64,000 nt of DNA from Vibrio sp. SCSIO 43135 (GTDB taxonomy: Bacteria > Pseudomonadota > Gammaproteobacteria > Enterobacterales > Vibrionaceae), in NCBI RefSeq assembly GCF_023716665.1, contig NZ_CP071859.1, positions 1 through 64,000 of the forward strand, given 5' to 3'. Positions 30,988-41,822 of the stretch are shown piece by piece. Position 1 is the first letter of the stretch. Every line of letters starts with the position of its first letter. Position numbers and translations under genes: made by a program. The notes beneath the pieces were generated by a model. That model was given only the letters and a program-made list of their open reading frames with translations. It was not told the origin of the DNA and did no database searches.

Positions 30988-31788
30988 ATGTCGTTTTTTA
31001 AGAAAACTCTCGCGAGTTTTGGTATTGGCTCTGCACAGGTTGATTCCGTTCTACAGCAAGAAGTGTTGTACCCAGGTCAAAGCGTTGACGTCACCATCCA
31101 TGTATATGGTGGCTCCAGTGACCAAGATATCGACAACATCGACTTAAAGCTTTGCTGCCGCTATGTTGAAGAGGTTCCTGTCGATCGCGATAGGGGGCAA
31201 CATCGTCCTGGTGAGCGAATGCGTAAGGTGAATCAAAGCTATACATTGGCTAAGTGGAGCTTACCTTATGCGTTTACTATCAAAGCAGGGGAGACCCGCG
31301 ACTTCAGTATTAGTTTAGATGTGCCTTGGAATACTCCGATCACGGTTGGAGACGCCAAGGTTTGGCTCGAAACTGGGCTCGACATTTCAATGGCAATAGA
31401 CCCTACAGACAAAGATATTCTCACGGTTCGACCTGACCCTTTGATGGATGGCATTTTCACTGCCCTCGAAGAGCAAGGTTTGCGCATCAGGCAAGTGGAA
31501 TGTGAAGCAGTAAAAGGATTTGATTTACCGTTTGTACAGGAATTTGAGTTTGTGCCAACCACAGGCCCGTATCATGGTCGTTGGCGTGAGTTGGAAGTTG
31601 TTGCTTACCGTACCGACGAAGTACTTAAGCTATGGTTTGAGATAGATCGTAATCGCAGCGGCGCTAAAGGGTTGTTGGCAACTTTCCTCGGTACCGGCCA
31701 GCTCAAAAGGCAGTTGGATATTCCATTGCATACTCCAGCGGAGGACGCGGGCCAGCAGGTGCTCGAGTATCTGGAGAGTACTTCTTAA
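30988..31788 (+). CDS. Spo0M family protein (arrestin-like fold)
   Basis: Related to Bacillus Spo0M, named for its effect on sporulation, but the family is widespread in non-sporulating bacteria and its role here is unknown. The 266 residues start MSFFKKTLASFGIGSAQVDS, the conserved beginning, and contain two beta-sandwich halves typical of an arrestin-like protein. The ATG at 30988 follows a perfect AAGGAGG; an in-frame start 22 codons upstream is rejected. No signal peptide is present, so it is likely cytoplasmic. Confidence 0.9.
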   Translation: MSFFKKTLASFGIGSAQVDSVLQQEVLYPGQSVDVTIHVYGGSSDQDIDNIDLKLCCRYVEEVPVDRDRGQHRPGERMRKVNQSYTLAKWSLPYAFTIKAGETRDFSISLDVPWNTPITVGDAKVWLETGLDISMAIDPTDKDILTVRPDPLMDGIFTALEEQGLRIRQVECEAVKGFDLPFVQEFEFVPTTGPYHGRWRELEVVAYRTDEVLKLWFEIDRNRSGAKGLLATFLGTGQLKRQLDIPLHTPAEDAGQQVLEYLESTS

Positions 31789-31880
31789 CCAAAACTTAAC
31801 GTATTTGAGCTTACACCTGTACGCTTAATGTGTCATACTGCGCTTGTTGGAATAAATACTCTAGCTCGAACAGGTGCACT

Positions 31881-32546
31881 ATGACGCAATCCACTCAAGC
31901 CAGTTATGGTTTAAAAGAAGAGATCGCCAATGCGGTGACCCATGGCCTTGGAATGGTATTCGGCATTGCTGGTTTGGTGTTTCTGCTGCTCAAAGCCAAT
32001 GAATATCATGCAGATACGATGACCATCGCGAGCATGAGCATTTATGGCGGCAGTATGATCTTGCTGTTTCTCGCTTCAACCCTCTACCACTCTATCCCTT
32101 ACCAAAGAGCAAAACGTTGGCTCAAAACCCTCGATCATTGCGCGATTTATTTATTAATTGCGGGCAGCTATACCCCATTTTTGTTGGTGAGTTTGAGAAC
32201 GCCACTTGCCATTGGTTTGATGGCTGTCATTTGGGGTATCGCGTTAGTCGGAATCATCATGAAATTGGCGTTTGTGTACCGCTTTAAACGCTTTTCATTG
32301 TTTACATATCTTGCGATGGGGTGGCTGTCCTTAGTGGTGATCTATCAATTGGCGATCAATTTAGATGTGGGGGGATTAGTCTTGCTGGCTGCGGGTGGAA
32401 TCATTTACTCACTAGGCGTGATTTTCTACGTTGCTAAGCGCATTCCCTACAATCACGCCATTTGGCATCTATTCGTGTTAGCGGGATGCGCATGCCATTT
32501 CTTTGCTATCTACCTCTACGTTCAGCCGGTGCCTGCCGTCTCTTAG
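31881..32546 (+). CDS. trhA: TrhA/hemolysin III family membrane protein (PAQR superfamily)
   Basis: A seven-helix inner-membrane protein. E. coli YqfA/TrhA tunes membrane fluidity, and the old name hemolysin III is not evidence of toxicity. The 221 residues contain the conserved metal-site motifs of the PAQR superfamily: NAVTHGLG near residue 17, FLASTLYHS near 63, [17 protein letters not shown] near 81, and [17 protein letters not shown] near 192. The ATG at 31881 (MTQSTQAS) is preceded by an AGGTG site. It is convergent with the DUF3157 gene, one base apart. Confidence 0.9.
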   Translation: MTQSTQASYGLKEEIANAVTHGLGMVFGIAGLVFLLLKANEYHADTMTIASMSIYGGSMILLFLASTLYHSIPYQRAKRWLKTLDHCAIYLLIAGSYTPFLLVSLRTPLAIGLMAVIWGIALVGIIMKLAFVYRFKRFSLFTYLAMGWLSLVVIYQLAINLDVGGLVLLAAGGIIYSLGVIFYVAKRIPYNHAIWHLFVLAGCACHFFAIYLYVQPVPAVS

Positions 32547-32547
32547 T

Positions 32548-33108
32548 TTAGCGGGTGCTGACTTGGCTGATATGCGCTGACACTTGGTATTGTTTGTGTT
32601 CATCCAGATCGAGTTGGATGGTTTTACCTTGCTCTGCTTGTTGAGGGCGTAAGTAGGTGTCTGCCATGCGCTTTATTGACTTCCAAATGTCGACACTCTC
32701 GCTGAACAACACTTTGCCGGTAGTATCAGACACTGTGATATCGACCGTAACAAGTATCACTGATTGAGAGCTCTGGTTAGTGAGTGAGGTTGGAATAACT
32801 AACTCGCCATCTTGATATTGAGCTGAGCCTAATAGGACGTCAACTCCAGAATCAGATAACTGCATGGTTGGTTTTTTGCTACCGACAGTGACTAACGTAC
32901 CTACTTTTTGAGTGACGACTGGGATTGCCACGACCGCTGGTTCAACGGCTTGTTTTACTTCAGATTGGTCAGTTGCCGGTTCAGGTACATACTGCCAGGT
33001 GAAGTCGTCGTTAAGTTGTACTTGTCTGCCATCTTCTAGCGTTACTTGTTCTGCGGCGTAGGTTGACGATGTTGCCAGTAGGCAAGCAAATGCGATTCCA
33101 TTTTTCAT
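32548..33108 (-). CDS. Exported DUF3157 family protein
   Basis: The 186-residue product has a signal peptide (MKNGIAFACLLATSSTYA, about 1-18), then an N-terminal VTLEDGRQVQLNDDFTWQYV motif, a Pro/Val-rich linker, and a C-terminal beta-rich domain with SLTNQSSQSVILVTVDITV. It resembles the family I know as DUF3157 in vibrios, with function unknown. The ATG at 33108 has AAGGA upstream; a longer frame overlaps trkH. It starts 14 nt after the trkH stop and probably shares its transcript. Confidence 0.8.
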   Translation of the reverse strand: MKNGIAFACLLATSSTYAAEQVTLEDGRQVQLNDDFTWQYVPEPATDQSEVKQAVEPAVVAIPVVTQKVGTLVTVGSKKPTMQLSDSGVDVLLGSAQYQDGELVIPTSLTNQSSQSVILVTVDITVSDTTGKVLFSESVDIWKSIKRMADTYLRPQQAEQGKTIQLDLDEHKQYQVSAHISQVSTR

Positions 33109-33122
33109 AAGTATTTTCCTTG

Positions 33123-34568
33123 TTAACGGCGCCAGAATGCTGGGAAGAAGAGTACTAATAGCGTCAATATTTCTAATCGTCCCATTAGCATACCCAAGCT
33201 CAGTAACCACTTAGCGGCATCTGGTAGTGGAGCAAAGTTACCGGTTGGACCGATGACGCTGCCCATGCCTGGGCCGACGTTTGCGACCGCTGTAATTGAA
33301 CCCGAAATGCTGGTAATAGGGTCAAGGCCCATCGCACTTAAGCAGCCAGCAATAAAAATGATGGTAATAAAGAACATTAAGCCAAATGCCACAACAGAAC
33401 GAACGATGTCATCATTCACAGGCCTTTGATTGTAGCGCTGGACAAAAACACCTGAAGGGTGGATGAGCTTCATCATCTGCTTATGTAGAAGCGTCATGGC
33501 TATTTGGAAGCGGAATACCTTAATTCCACCTGAGGTTGAGCCTGAACAAGCTCCTGCCATCATAAGGAAGGCAAATAGCGTGGTAGGTAAGGCGCCCCAA
33601 GCGGTGAAATCTTCTAAACCAAAACCAGTGGTTGTCACGACGGATACGATATTAAACATAGATACACGCAGCGCATCGAGTATCGGGTAACCATCACGAA
33701 TATTCAGCCACAACGCAACGACAATACTCGAACCTAAGAACAGGTAAGTGAAGCCTCTAACTTGGGCATCGTTATACAGTGCCGCTGGTTTTTTCTTACG
33801 TAGTGCGGTGACAAACAGCAAGAAAGGTAAACCACCTAAGAACATAAATAGTGTGCCCACCCAGTGAGCGCCTTTAGAGAAGTGGTTCATTGAGCTATCG
33901 GAGGTGGAATAGCCGCCGGTAGACAAGGTGGTGAAAGAGTGGTTGATCGCTTCGAACAGGCTCATACCAGTGAGTAGGTACCCCAGTAAACATAGCCCCG
34001 TTAACACCAAGTACACGACGACGATGTTCTTCGCGACGGTTTTGGCTCGTGGGCTGCTTTTGTCGGACCAGTCTGATGACTCGGTTTGGAACAGCTTCAT
34101 ACCACCCACATTGAGCATCGGCAGTACTGCTACCGCCATAACGATGAATCCTACGCCACCAAGCCATTGTAAGATGGAGCGCCACAACAAAATGCTTGGT
34201 GCCATATTATCGAGCCCACTTAACACCGTAGAGCCCGTCGTGGTGATACCGGACATGGTTTCAAAGTAAGCGTCGGTGAAGCTTATGTGGTTGATGAACA
34301 CAAAAGGCAAAGCAGCAAAAGCACTGGCAATCGTCCACACTAAGCTGGTGATCAAGAACATATCACGTACGCTAAGGCGGAATTTATCAGTGCGCCCTAA
34401 GCTTAGGCAGGCAAAAGCTGCAAGGTGAGTGATCAGCACCGCTTGGCCAAATTCAAGAAAACCATCGGTACCAGATACGAACGCAACTAAGGTTGGGACG
34501 TACATAAATAGGGCTAGTTTGGATAGCACTAACCCTATAACAAATAGAACGGGGCGTAGATTGACCAT
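33123..34568 (-). CDS. trkH: Trk potassium uptake protein TrkH
   Basis: TrkH is the membrane channel subunit for potassium uptake and works with TrkA. The 481 residues show four membrane-pore-membrane repeats, whose selectivity loops are visible as SGITTTGSTVL near residue 109, LSTGGYST near 217, VTTTGFGLEDF near 310, and ANVGPGMGSV near 432. The order trkA-trkH in one operon is typical of vibrios, while E. coli places trkH elsewhere. It starts 31 nt after the trkA stop. Confidence 0.96.
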   Translation of the reverse strand: MVNLRPVLFVIGLVLSKLALFMYVPTLVAFVSGTDGFLEFGQAVLITHLAAFACLSLGRTDKFRLSVRDMFLITSLVWTIASAFAALPFVFINHISFTDAYFETMSGITTTGSTVLSGLDNMAPSILLWRSILQWLGGVGFIVMAVAVLPMLNVGGMKLFQTESSDWSDKSSPRAKTVAKNIVVVYLVLTGLCLLGYLLTGMSLFEAINHSFTTLSTGGYSTSDSSMNHFSKGAHWVGTLFMFLGGLPFLLFVTALRKKKPAALYNDAQVRGFTYLFLGSSIVVALWLNIRDGYPILDALRVSMFNIVSVVTTTGFGLEDFTAWGALPTTLFAFLMMAGACSGSTSGGIKVFRFQIAMTLLHKQMMKLIHPSGVFVQRYNQRPVNDDIVRSVVAFGLMFFITIIFIAGCLSAMGLDPITSISGSITAVANVGPGMGSVIGPTGNFAPLPDAAKWLLSLGMLMGRLEILTLLVLFFPAFWRR

Positions 34569-34599
34569 AATGCCAACTTAACTCGCGTTGCCTACTTCT

Positions 34600-35976
34600 C
34601 TATAGGAAGAAAGGACTCGGTTGGAACAGTGCTTCAACATCAGGCACGTATTTTTTATCGACTAAGAACATCACTACGTGGTCGTCTTGTTCAATGATGG
34701 TTCGGTCGTGGGCGATCAGCACCTCTTCGCCGCGTACAATAGCACCAATAGTGGTACCAGGTGGTAGCTTAATGTCACCAATGGCTCTTCCAACTACTTT
34801 TGAGGTGGTTTCGTCTCCGTGAGCGATCGCTTCGATGGCTTCTGCCGCGCCGCGACGTAAAGAAGATACGTTAACGATGTCTGCTCGACGTACGTGAGTG
34901 AGTAGTGCAGAGATTGTTGCTTGTTGTGGTGAGATAGCAACATCAATGACACCGCCTTGAACTAGGTCGACATAGGCGCCACGCTGGATCAGCACCATGG
35001 CTTTTTTAGCACCCATACGCTTGGCTAGCATAGCTGACATGATGTTGGTTTCATCTTCATTGGTAAGAGCGATAAACACATCGACTTGGTCGATGTTCTC
35101 TTCAGTGAGCAGCTCTTGATCGGCGGCATCACCACAAAAGACGATGGTATTCTCAAGCTCTTCGGAAAGTTTTTCGGCGCGTTGGTAACTGCGTTCAATT
35201 AGCTTAACGCTATAGCTCTGTTCTAGGCGTTTGGCCAAACTAGCACCAATGTTACCACCGCCGACTATCATGATACGGCGGTATGGCTTTTCTAAACGCT
35301 GCAGTTCACTCATGACAGAGCGGATGTGGTTACTCGCGGCAACAAAGAACACTTCATCATCGGCTTCGATAATGGTAGTTCCCTGTGGCCGGATAGGGCG
35401 ACCTTGACGGAAGATAGCTGCAACACGAGTATCGATGTGAGGCATGTGCTCACGTAGGGCTGATAACGCATTACCGACTAACGGCCCACCATAATAGGCT
35501 TTTACAGCGACAAGGCTAACTTTTTGCTCGGCGAAACTCACCACTTGCAGCGCGCCTGGGTACTGGATTAGACGCTCAATGTAGCTCGTTACTAGTTCTT
35601 CTGGTGCAATCAGGTGATCGACAGGGATCGCACCGGATTTAAACAGCGCTTCTTTTTCCGCCAAGTACTCTGGCGATCGGATTCGAGCGATACGGTTTGG
35701 GGTATTAAACAAAGAGAACGCAACCTGACAAGCTGCCATGTTGGTTTCATCCATGTTGGTGACGGCAACTAACATGTCGGCGTCTTGTGCACCGGCCTCG
35801 CGCAGCACATCTGGGTGGCTTGCGTAGCCATTTACAACACGTAAATCATATTTATCTTGCAGTTCACGAAGACGATCGCTGTTCTTGTCGACGATAGTAA
35901 TATCGTTGTTTTCACCGACAAGGTTTTCTGCCAGCGTACCACCGACCTGACCTGCACCAAGAATGATGATTTTCAT
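34600..35976 (-). CDS. trkA: Trk system potassium transporter regulatory subunit TrkA
   Basis: TrkA is the cytoplasmic gating ring that binds nucleotides and controls TrkH. The 458 residues hold two RCK units. Each begins with a Rossmann motif, [15 protein letters not shown] at residue 4 and [15 protein letters not shown] near 236, and each is followed by an RCK_C domain. The length equals E. coli TrkA. It lies downstream of rsmB after a 108-nt gap that holds two hairpins. Confidence 0.97.
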   Translation of the reverse strand: MKIIILGAGQVGGTLAENLVGENNDITIVDKNSDRLRELQDKYDLRVVNGYASHPDVLREAGAQDADMLVAVTNMDETNMAACQVAFSLFNTPNRIARIRSPEYLAEKEALFKSGAIPVDHLIAPEELVTSYIERLIQYPGALQVVSFAEQKVSLVAVKAYYGGPLVGNALSALREHMPHIDTRVAAIFRQGRPIRPQGTTIIEADDEVFFVAASNHIRSVMSELQRLEKPYRRIMIVGGGNIGASLAKRLEQSYSVKLIERSYQRAEKLSEELENTIVFCGDAADQELLTEENIDQVDVFIALTNEDETNIMSAMLAKRMGAKKAMVLIQRGAYVDLVQGGVIDVAISPQQATISALLTHVRRADIVNVSSLRRGAAEAIEAIAHGDETTSKVVGRAIGDIKLPPGTTIGAIVRGEEVLIAHDRTIIEQDDHVVMFLVDKKYVPDVEALFQPSPFFL

Positions 35977-36015
35977 ACTGAGTTCTCTTTGTTACCACTT
36001 GGCCATATGACCTGA

Positions 36016-36068
36016 TTGGTTGGCGCCTGCCAACCAAAACCAATCAAGGCGGCTTATACAATCGCCGC
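36016..36068 (-). repeat. Two hairpins in the rsmB-trkA intercistronic gap
   Basis: TTGGTTGGC (36016-36024) pairs perfectly with GCCAACCAA (36029-36037) around a 4-nt loop; a second GC-rich stem pairs GGCGG (about 36048) with CCGCC (to 36068). Neither has a T-run on the minus strand. They may set mRNA processing or reduce read-through into trkA. Confidence 0.45.
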
Positions 36069-36084
36069 CTATACTGCGCCTAAT

Positions 36085-37365
36085 CTATGCGTGTTTTGTC
36101 AGCACTGCGTAATAGAAACCGTCCATATCTTCTTCACCTGGAAGAATTTGGCGGCCTGGGTTGTCTGCGTCAGAACCAATTAGAGTCGCGTTTTGAGTGC
36201 GTTCTAAGAAGGCTTTAACCTGCAGGCTGTTTTCTTGTGGAGTGATAGAGCATGTCGCGTAAACTAATGTTCCACCGGGCTTGAGCTGTTGCCACATCGC
36301 ATCCAAAATTTCACTTTGCAGCTGAGCAAGCGCGTCAATATCATCAGCGCGGCGAAGCCACTTAATATCTGGATGACGGCGTATTACCCCAGTTGCAGAG
36401 CAAGGTGCGTCTAGCAAAATACGATCAAACTGGTCACCTTGCCACCATTCTTGCGGGTAACGTGCGTCACCGCAAATTACGTCAGCTTTGAGTCGCAGGC
36501 GCTCTAGGTTGTCATGAACACGGTTCAAACGCGTAGGATCGCTATCAATGGCGACCACTTCGGTATCATTGGTGTGCTCAAGAATGTGTGCGGTTTTTCC
36601 ACCTGGCGCTGCACAGCAATCAAGAATCAGCTCGCCTTCTTGAGGTTGTAGGTAGTCCACCGATAGCTGCGCTGCTGCATCTTGCACCGATATCCATCCT
36701 TTTTCAAAGCCAGGCAGAAGCGTAACGTCACATGGAGAGGCCAGTTTAATCGCGTCTTCTGCTTGAGAGTGAACGCTATGTTCAATGTCAGCGTCTTTGA
36801 GTAGCTCTATGTACTCGTCACGGGTATGGTGTTGGCGGTTGACGCGTAACCACATCGGCGCCTTGCTATTATTCGCTTCAATCAGACTTTCCCATTGTTC
36901 TGGATAGGCTTCCTGCAGCATTTTTAAGATCCAGCTTGGGTGGCCGTACTTGCCTGCGTTGTGGCTGACGGCGATTTCGTCGAGCTCTTCTTGATTACGT
37001 AGGTAGTTACGCAATACCGCATTGATCAAACCACGCAGGCTAGGGCCGCGTAGCGTTTTTGTTCCTTCAACGGTTTCCGCGACAGCAGCATGAGAAGGAA
37101 TTCGCATGAAGCTCAATTGGTAAATACCGACCAAGATGAGATGGTGAAAAACGCGCTTTTTGCCTTTTAATGGGTTTTCCATCAGCTCATTCGCGATTGA
37201 CTCAAGGCGTGGTAAGTAACGCAACGCGCCATAGCAGATCTCTTGTAGAAGAGCATGGTCTCTTGGTCGAATGGTTTTTTGAGCTGCCGGTAAGGCGTGA
37301 GAAAGAGATTGGCCTTTGTCGACCACTTGGAAAAGGACGTTAGCTGCCGCAGCGCGAACATTCAT
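36085..37365 (-). CDS. rsmB: 16S rRNA (cytosine-967-C5) methyltransferase RsmB
   Basis: RsmB methylates C967 of 16S rRNA. The 426 residues contain an N-terminal NusB-like RNA-binding domain (about 1-140) and a Rossmann methyltransferase domain. The AdoMet motif is [13 protein letters not shown] near residue 252, and the two cysteines are in [17 protein letters not shown] near 320 and [11 protein letters not shown] near 370. The protein follows fmt after 64 nt, as in E. coli. Confidence 0.96.
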   Translation of the reverse strand: MNVRAAAANVLFQVVDKGQSLSHALPAAQKTIRPRDHALLQEICYGALRYLPRLESIANELMENPLKGKKRVFHHLILVGIYQLSFMRIPSHAAVAETVEGTKTLRGPSLRGLINAVLRNYLRNQEELDEIAVSHNAGKYGHPSWILKMLQEAYPEQWESLIEANNSKAPMWLRVNRQHHTRDEYIELLKDADIEHSVHSQAEDAIKLASPCDVTLLPGFEKGWISVQDAAAQLSVDYLQPQEGELILDCCAAPGGKTAHILEHTNDTEVVAIDSDPTRLNRVHDNLERLRLKADVICGDARYPQEWWQGDQFDRILLDAPCSATGVIRRHPDIKWLRRADDIDALAQLQSEILDAMWQQLKPGGTLVYATCSITPQENSLQVKAFLERTQNATLIGSDADNPGRQILPGEEDMDGFYYAVLTKHA

Positions 37366-37386
37366 GGTGAATACCTTAAAGTCGGT

Positions 37387-37404
37387 GGAGGCATCTCTGC
37401 CTCC
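37387..37404 (-). repeat. Hairpin between fmt and rsmB
   Basis: GGAGGCA (37387-37393) pairs with TGCCTCC (37398-37404) around a 4-nt loop, in the 64-nt gap. No T-run follows, so it is not a standard terminator. Confidence 0.4.
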
Positions 37405-37429
37405 GAAATGTACTATCTAAAAATAAGTG

Positions 37430-38377
37430 TTAGCTCAGCTGTGAGCCAACTTCGAACCAATTGGCTCGTGAGTTAAGAATATCTTGCACAGCCATGGCTT
37501 TCTTGCCTGGTACTTGTAGCTGCTCTAGGACTAATACGCCGTTGCCTGTCGCGACATAGATACCCGTTTTATCCGCTTGAACAATAGTGCCGGCAGGTTT
37601 GTCTGTGCTTTGCTCTGCGACACGGCTTTGCCATACTTTGATGCTGTTTTCAGCCGCAATAAAGTGGCTCATCGGCCAAGGGTTAAAAGCGCGAACGCAG
37701 CGTTCAATGTGCTGTGCTTCATCAGCCCAATTGATGCGAGCTTCATCTTTACTTAGTTTTTTCGCGTAGTTTGCTAGCTCGTCATCTTGCTTCTCTGCAG
37801 TAGCGTTGCCACTTGCGATATCTGCAAGGCAGTCAATCAGCGCTTCAGGGCCGAGGTCTGCCAGTTTCTCGTACATAGAGGCACTAGTGTCTGTGTCTTC
37901 AATCGGTAACGTAGCGATTTTAAGCATGTCACCTGTATCTAGGCCGATGTCCATTTGCATGATGGTCACGCCTGTTTCAGTGTCACCTGCCCAGATTGAA
38001 CGTTGAATTGGCGCAGCACCACGCCAGCGTGGCAGAATAGAGCCATGGACATTGATACACCCTAGTTTTGGCGTATCAAGCACAGCTTGAGGCAGTAGTA
38101 AGCCATACGCCACCACCACCATTAAATCAGCATTGAGGTCTGCAAGCTGTTGCTTTGCTTCATCTGACTTAAAATTCTCTGGTTGGTAAACCGGAATATC
38201 ATGCTCAAGTGCGATGTTTTTAACTGGGCTGGCGGTTAGCTTTTTACCACGGCCGGCAGGGCGGTCTGGCTGAGTATATACCGCAATAACTTCATGCTCC
38301 GAAGACAACAACGCCGCCAAGTGACGGGCGGCGAAATCCGGAGTACCTGCAAAGACAATTCGTAATGACTGGCTCAA
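37430..38377 (-). CDS. fmt: Methionyl-tRNA formyltransferase
   Basis: Fmt formylates initiator Met-tRNA using 10-formyltetrahydrofolate. The TTG at 38377 is used as start: it gives 315 residues with the conserved [19 protein letters not shown] beginning, and AAGGA lies 11-12 nt upstream. A longer frame to 38473 would run into def. The catalytic region [20 protein letters not shown] near residue 106 and the C-terminal tRNA-binding domain (about 205-315) are present. It lies 49 nt after def. Confidence 0.95.
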   Translation of the reverse strand: MSQSLRIVFAGTPDFAARHLAALLSSEHEVIAVYTQPDRPAGRGKKLTASPVKNIALEHDIPVYQPENFKSDEAKQQLADLNADLMVVVAYGLLLPQAVLDTPKLGCINVHGSILPRWRGAAPIQRSIWAGDTETGVTIMQMDIGLDTGDMLKIATLPIEDTDTSASMYEKLADLGPEALIDCLADIASGNATAEKQDDELANYAKKLSKDEARINWADEAQHIERCVRAFNPWPMSHFIAAENSIKVWQSRVAEQSTDKPAGTIVQADKTGIYVATGNGVLVLEQLQVPGKKAMAVQDILNSRANWFEVGSQLS

Positions 38378-38426
38378 GAGAGGTTTCCTTCTAAATTCTA
38401 ATACGGCTACAAAAGGCCGCGTGGCG

Positions 38427-38948
38427 TTACGCCTTGTTCGCTTGCTTATCGTTGAAGCGTTTGATCTTGGCAAGCTTATCTTGGATGCGCTTGCGTTTTA
38501 GAGGCGAAAGGTAGTCTACAAACAGTTTGCCTTCTAAGTGATCAAGTTCGTGCTGCACACAAATCGCAAGTAGGTCATCCGCGTCAAACGTGAACTCTTT
38601 TCCATCGCGGTCAAGCGCTTTAACCGTTACTTCTGCTGCGCGCGCAACAAGTGCTCGAGCACCTGGGACTGAGAGGCAACCTTCTTCAATGCCATCTTCT
38701 CCACGCTTTTCAATGATTTCAGGATTAATAAGCACCATTGGCTCATCACGAGTCTCTGAAATATCGATCACAACAATACGCTGGTGGAAATCAACTTGCG
38801 TTGCCGCAAGACCAATACCTTCTTCGTCGTACATGGTTTCAATCATGTCATCAACGAACTTTTGGATCTCAGGAGTCACTTCAGCAACTGGCTTTGCGAC
38901 AGTGCGAAGACGATCATCTGGGAATGTTAATACTTGTAATACAGACAT
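38427..38948 (-). CDS. def: Peptide deformylase
   Basis: Def removes the formyl group from nascent proteins and is an Fe/Zn metalloenzyme. The 173 residues carry the three family motifs: GIGLAATQV near residue 45, EGCLSVPG near 90, and QHELDHLEG near 133. The ATG at 38948 gives [14 protein letters not shown]; the longer upstream frame has no homology. It heads the def-fmt-rsmB-trkA-trkH run and is divergent from the LysM gene. Confidence 0.96.
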   Translation of the reverse strand: MSVLQVLTFPDDRLRTVAKPVAEVTPEIQKFVDDMIETMYDEEGIGLAATQVDFHQRIVVIDISETRDEPMVLINPEIIEKRGEDGIEEGCLSVPGARALVARAAEVTVKALDRDGKEFTFDADDLLAICVQHELDHLEGKLFVDYLSPLKRKRIQDKLAKIKRFNDKQANKA

Positions 38949-39076
38949 ATACACTCGAAAAATTGAACTGTGCCGAAGCAGCATAAACCTTGTTGGCTCA
39001 ATTCTAGACATTTTGTAACCCAAATGACAGCATCGCAGCGTTATTAATCGATATTTACGACCAAGGAATTCAGGTC

Positions 39077-40183
39077 ATGTCGCGACTTTTCCACTATCTC
39101 ATACCAACACTTATCTCTACCTTTGTGCTTGTTTCAAATGGCGCGCATGCTAAGCCAAGTAACTCTGAACTGACCGTTAAGCACGATGCGCCGAAAAGCT
39201 ACACTGTCGTAAAAGGCGATACCTTATGGGACATTTCGGCACTGTATCTCGATAGCCCTTGGTTGTGGCCTAGGTTATGGCAAATCAATCCAGAGATAGA
39301 TAACCCTCATCTGATTTATCCAGGCGACAAATTGACTTTAATATGGCGTGATGGCCAGCCCGTACTTAGCCTTAAACCGATGGTCAAGCTTAGCCCGAAA
39401 GTTCGTGTTTTAGACAAACAAGCTCTGCCGACCGTACCTGAAGGCTTGGTGCTGCCTTATTTAAAATCTGACCGTTTGGTCGATATGGAAGTGTTGGCCA
39501 CAAGCGAAAAGGTCCTTGGTGCCAGTCATGGACGAAAGTACTTAACCTCAGAAGACAGTTTGTTTATCAGTGGGCATCAAAAGCAACAGAAGTGGGGGAT
39601 TTATCGAGTTGCTGCTGAATTTAAGCGTGATGACAAAGTGATGTTAGCGCTAAAGAGAATCGCGTCGGCAACCCTGCTTAATGCTGAGCCTGAATTTACC
39701 GGCCTCACAGTGACCAATCAGCAGCAGGAGATATTGGTTAATGATCTTGCTTTGCCAGAAACGGGTATCGAAACGCTTGGGCTTTCGACCACCTTTTATC
39801 CTCAACCGTCTCCGCCCAATAGCCAAGCGACGATACTCGGTGCGCTAGAAGGGGTAGAGTATGTTGGGCAAAACCAGATTGTGGTTATTGATAAAGGCAC
39901 AAAAGATGAACTCCGTCAGGGCAGCATGTTTGAGCTTTATCAGCAAGGCTCTAAAGTGTTCAAGCAGGGGAACGAATTCAGTTACCAAGAGGAACGTGGG
40001 GCCGGAGAGTTACAGCTTCCAGATACCCCTATAGGTAGCTTGATGGTCATTCGCCCATATCCGTTCTTTAGCCTTGCGCTGATCACCGACAGCAAAGCCC
40101 CAATCGATAAAAACGTTACTGCTCTCTCTCCCGAGTCTAGCCAAACTTCCCTAAGTGAATCACCAAAAGACAATCAAACTTAA
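39077..40183 (+). CDS. Exported LysM-domain protein
   Basis: The 368-residue protein has a signal peptide (about 1-26) and one LysM domain near 41-95 (YTVVKGDTLWDISALYLDSP and GDKLTLIW), which binds peptidoglycan glycan chains. The remaining 270 residues are beta-rich without a recognised catalytic motif. A LysM protein next to dprA and divergent from def is a common arrangement in gammaproteobacteria. Its stop overlaps the dprA start (TAATG), so translation is coupled. Confidence 0.88.
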   Translation: MSRLFHYLIPTLISTFVLVSNGAHAKPSNSELTVKHDAPKSYTVVKGDTLWDISALYLDSPWLWPRLWQINPEIDNPHLIYPGDKLTLIWRDGQPVLSLKPMVKLSPKVRVLDKQALPTVPEGLVLPYLKSDRLVDMEVLATSEKVLGASHGRKYLTSEDSLFISGHQKQQKWGIYRVAAEFKRDDKVMLALKRIASATLLNAEPEFTGLTVTNQQQEILVNDLALPETGIETLGLSTTFYPQPSPPNSQATILGALEGVEYVGQNQIVVIDKGTKDELRQGSMFELYQQGSKVFKQGNEFSYQEERGAGELQLPDTPIGSLMVIRPYPFFSLALITDSKAPIDKNVTALSPESSQTSLSESPKDNQT

Positions 40184-41328
40184 TGTGCTCTCAATCGTTA
40201 TTTGCTTGGTTAGCATTGAGCTTTACGCCTAAGCTGGGGGCTAAGGCTCTTTCTCGCTTAATGTCGATCGACTCTGCACCGAGTTTGATTAAGCGAGATT
40301 CACCTTCACTGCAAGCGATTGGACTGACTACTGAACAGATTCGATACCTTCATGGAGAAGCACAGCGCCAAGCGGAGCTAAGCCTAACTTGGGCAGAGCA
40401 AGACAGTCACACTATTCTCACCCCATTTGATTCTATCTACCCTCCTCTTTTGAAAGAAATCGCCTCAGCGCCTCCTGTGTTATTTGTTAAAGGAGAGGCC
40501 AGTTGCTTGTCTGAACCGCAACTGGCGATGATTGGTAGCCGCAATGCCAGTTTGCAAGGGCTTCAGATTGCGAAAGAATATGCGAGCGCCTTTACTAAGC
40601 GTGGCCTAGTGGTAACGAGTGGCTTAGCGTTAGGTGTAGATGGTCATGCACATGATGGAGCGTTGCGAGCCGGGGGAAAGACGATTGCGGTATTAGGCTC
40701 TGGTCTAGAGCAAATTTACCCAGCAAGACATAGGAAGCTGGCTAGTCGAGTGGTTGAAAATGGTGCCTTGGTCTCTGAGTTTCGCCCAGATACTAAGCCT
40801 AGGCCGGAGCACTTTCCTCGCCGGAATCGCATTATCAGTGGTTTGTCTGTTGGTGTCTTAGTGGTCGAAGCGGCAGAAAAAAGCGGCTCACTCATCACTG
40901 CGCGTTATGCTGCCGAGCAAGGGCGAGATGTTTTTGCAATTCCAGGCTCAATTCATTCCCCGACTAGCCGAGGGGGCAACCTTTTGATTAAAAACGGGGC
41001 GTGTTTAGTACAAAGTGAGCAGGACGTTTTAGATGAAATTGATACTTTGGTAAACTGGTCTATTGATAATAGGGTGAGCAGTCAGCCAGATCTTTTCAAT
41101 GATAAATTTGAGCAGCCACGAGAAAATGGTAAAGAATTCAATCACAATGAAGAATTGCCATTTCCGCAACTGTTAGCTAACGTAGGAATAGAGGCTACAC
41201 CAGTTGATATTCTCGCAAGCAGGACCAATATACCTGTGCATGAAGTCATGATGCAGCTCTTAGAGCTTGAGCTTTCAGGGCATGTTGTTGCAGTTTCCGG
41301 TGGCTATATTCGTAAGGGGAGGGGCTAG
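40183..41328 (+). CDS. dprA: DNA-processing protein DprA
   Basis: DprA (Smf) binds incoming single-stranded DNA during transformation and loads RecA on it. The 381 residues include an N-terminal helical region and a Rossmann-like domain (about 105-285) with [24 protein letters not shown], and [14 protein letters not shown]-terminal winged helix (about 320-378) follows an Asp/Glu/Asn-rich linker. With comM it gives two transformation genes in this window. Coupled to the LysM gene upstream and 2 nt from smg. Confidence 0.96.
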   Translation: MCSQSLFAWLALSFTPKLGAKALSRLMSIDSAPSLIKRDSPSLQAIGLTTEQIRYLHGEAQRQAELSLTWAEQDSHTILTPFDSIYPPLLKEIASAPPVLFVKGEASCLSEPQLAMIGSRNASLQGLQIAKEYASAFTKRGLVVTSGLALGVDGHAHDGALRAGGKTIAVLGSGLEQIYPARHRKLASRVVENGALVSEFRPDTKPRPEHFPRRNRIISGLSVGVLVVEAAEKSGSLITARYAAEQGRDVFAIPGSIHSPTSRGGNLLIKNGACLVQSEQDVLDEIDTLVNWSIDNRVSSQPDLFNDKFEQPRENGKEFNHNEELPFPQLLANVGIEATPVDILASRTNIPVHEVMMQLLELELSGHVVAVSGGYIRKGRG

Positions 41329-41330
41329 CT

Positions 41331-41807
41331 ATGATGATGGACATACTGATGTATTTGTTCGAAACCTACATCCATAGCGATGCAGAGTTACAAGTGGATC
41401 AAGATGAGCTAGAAGATGAATTGCTTCGAGCTGGTTTTCACGAGAAAGATATCTATAAAGCCCTAAACTGGTTAGAAGAGTTGGCAGCATTGCAGCAAAG
41501 CGATGAGCACTCTGCTATTTCAACCAGTGCAGCGACTTCAACTCGCATTTACACCCATAAAGAAATGGAACGGATCGATTTAGAAAGTCGAGGTTTCCTG
41601 CTGTTTCTTGAGCAGATCAAGGTGTTAACCACCGAGACGCGCGAAATGGTGATTGACCGAGTTATGGGACTAGAAACGAGTGAGTTTGAGCTGGATGATT
41701 TAAAGTGGATCATTCTTATGGTGCTGTTTAATGTACCTGGAAATGAAAATGCCTACACGCTAATGGAAGAGCTGTTGTACACCAAAGAGCAAGGTATTTT
41801 GCACTAA
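41331..41807 (+). CDS. smg: Smg family protein (DUF494)
   Basis: A small, acidic, mostly helical cytoplasmic protein of unknown function found beside dprA in many gammaproteobacteria. The 158 residues start [20 protein letters not shown], the conserved beginning; which of the three leading ATGs is used is undecided. It ends 15 nt before the zinc-ribbon gene. Confidence 0.93.
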   Translation: MMMDILMYLFETYIHSDAELQVDQDELEDELLRAGFHEKDIYKALNWLEELAALQQSDEHSAISTSAATSTRIYTHKEMERIDLESRGFLLFLEQIKVLTTETREMVIDRVMGLETSEFELDDLKWIILMVLFNVPGNENAYTLMEELLYTKEQGILH

Positions 41808-41822
41808 TCAAGTAAGAGTACG

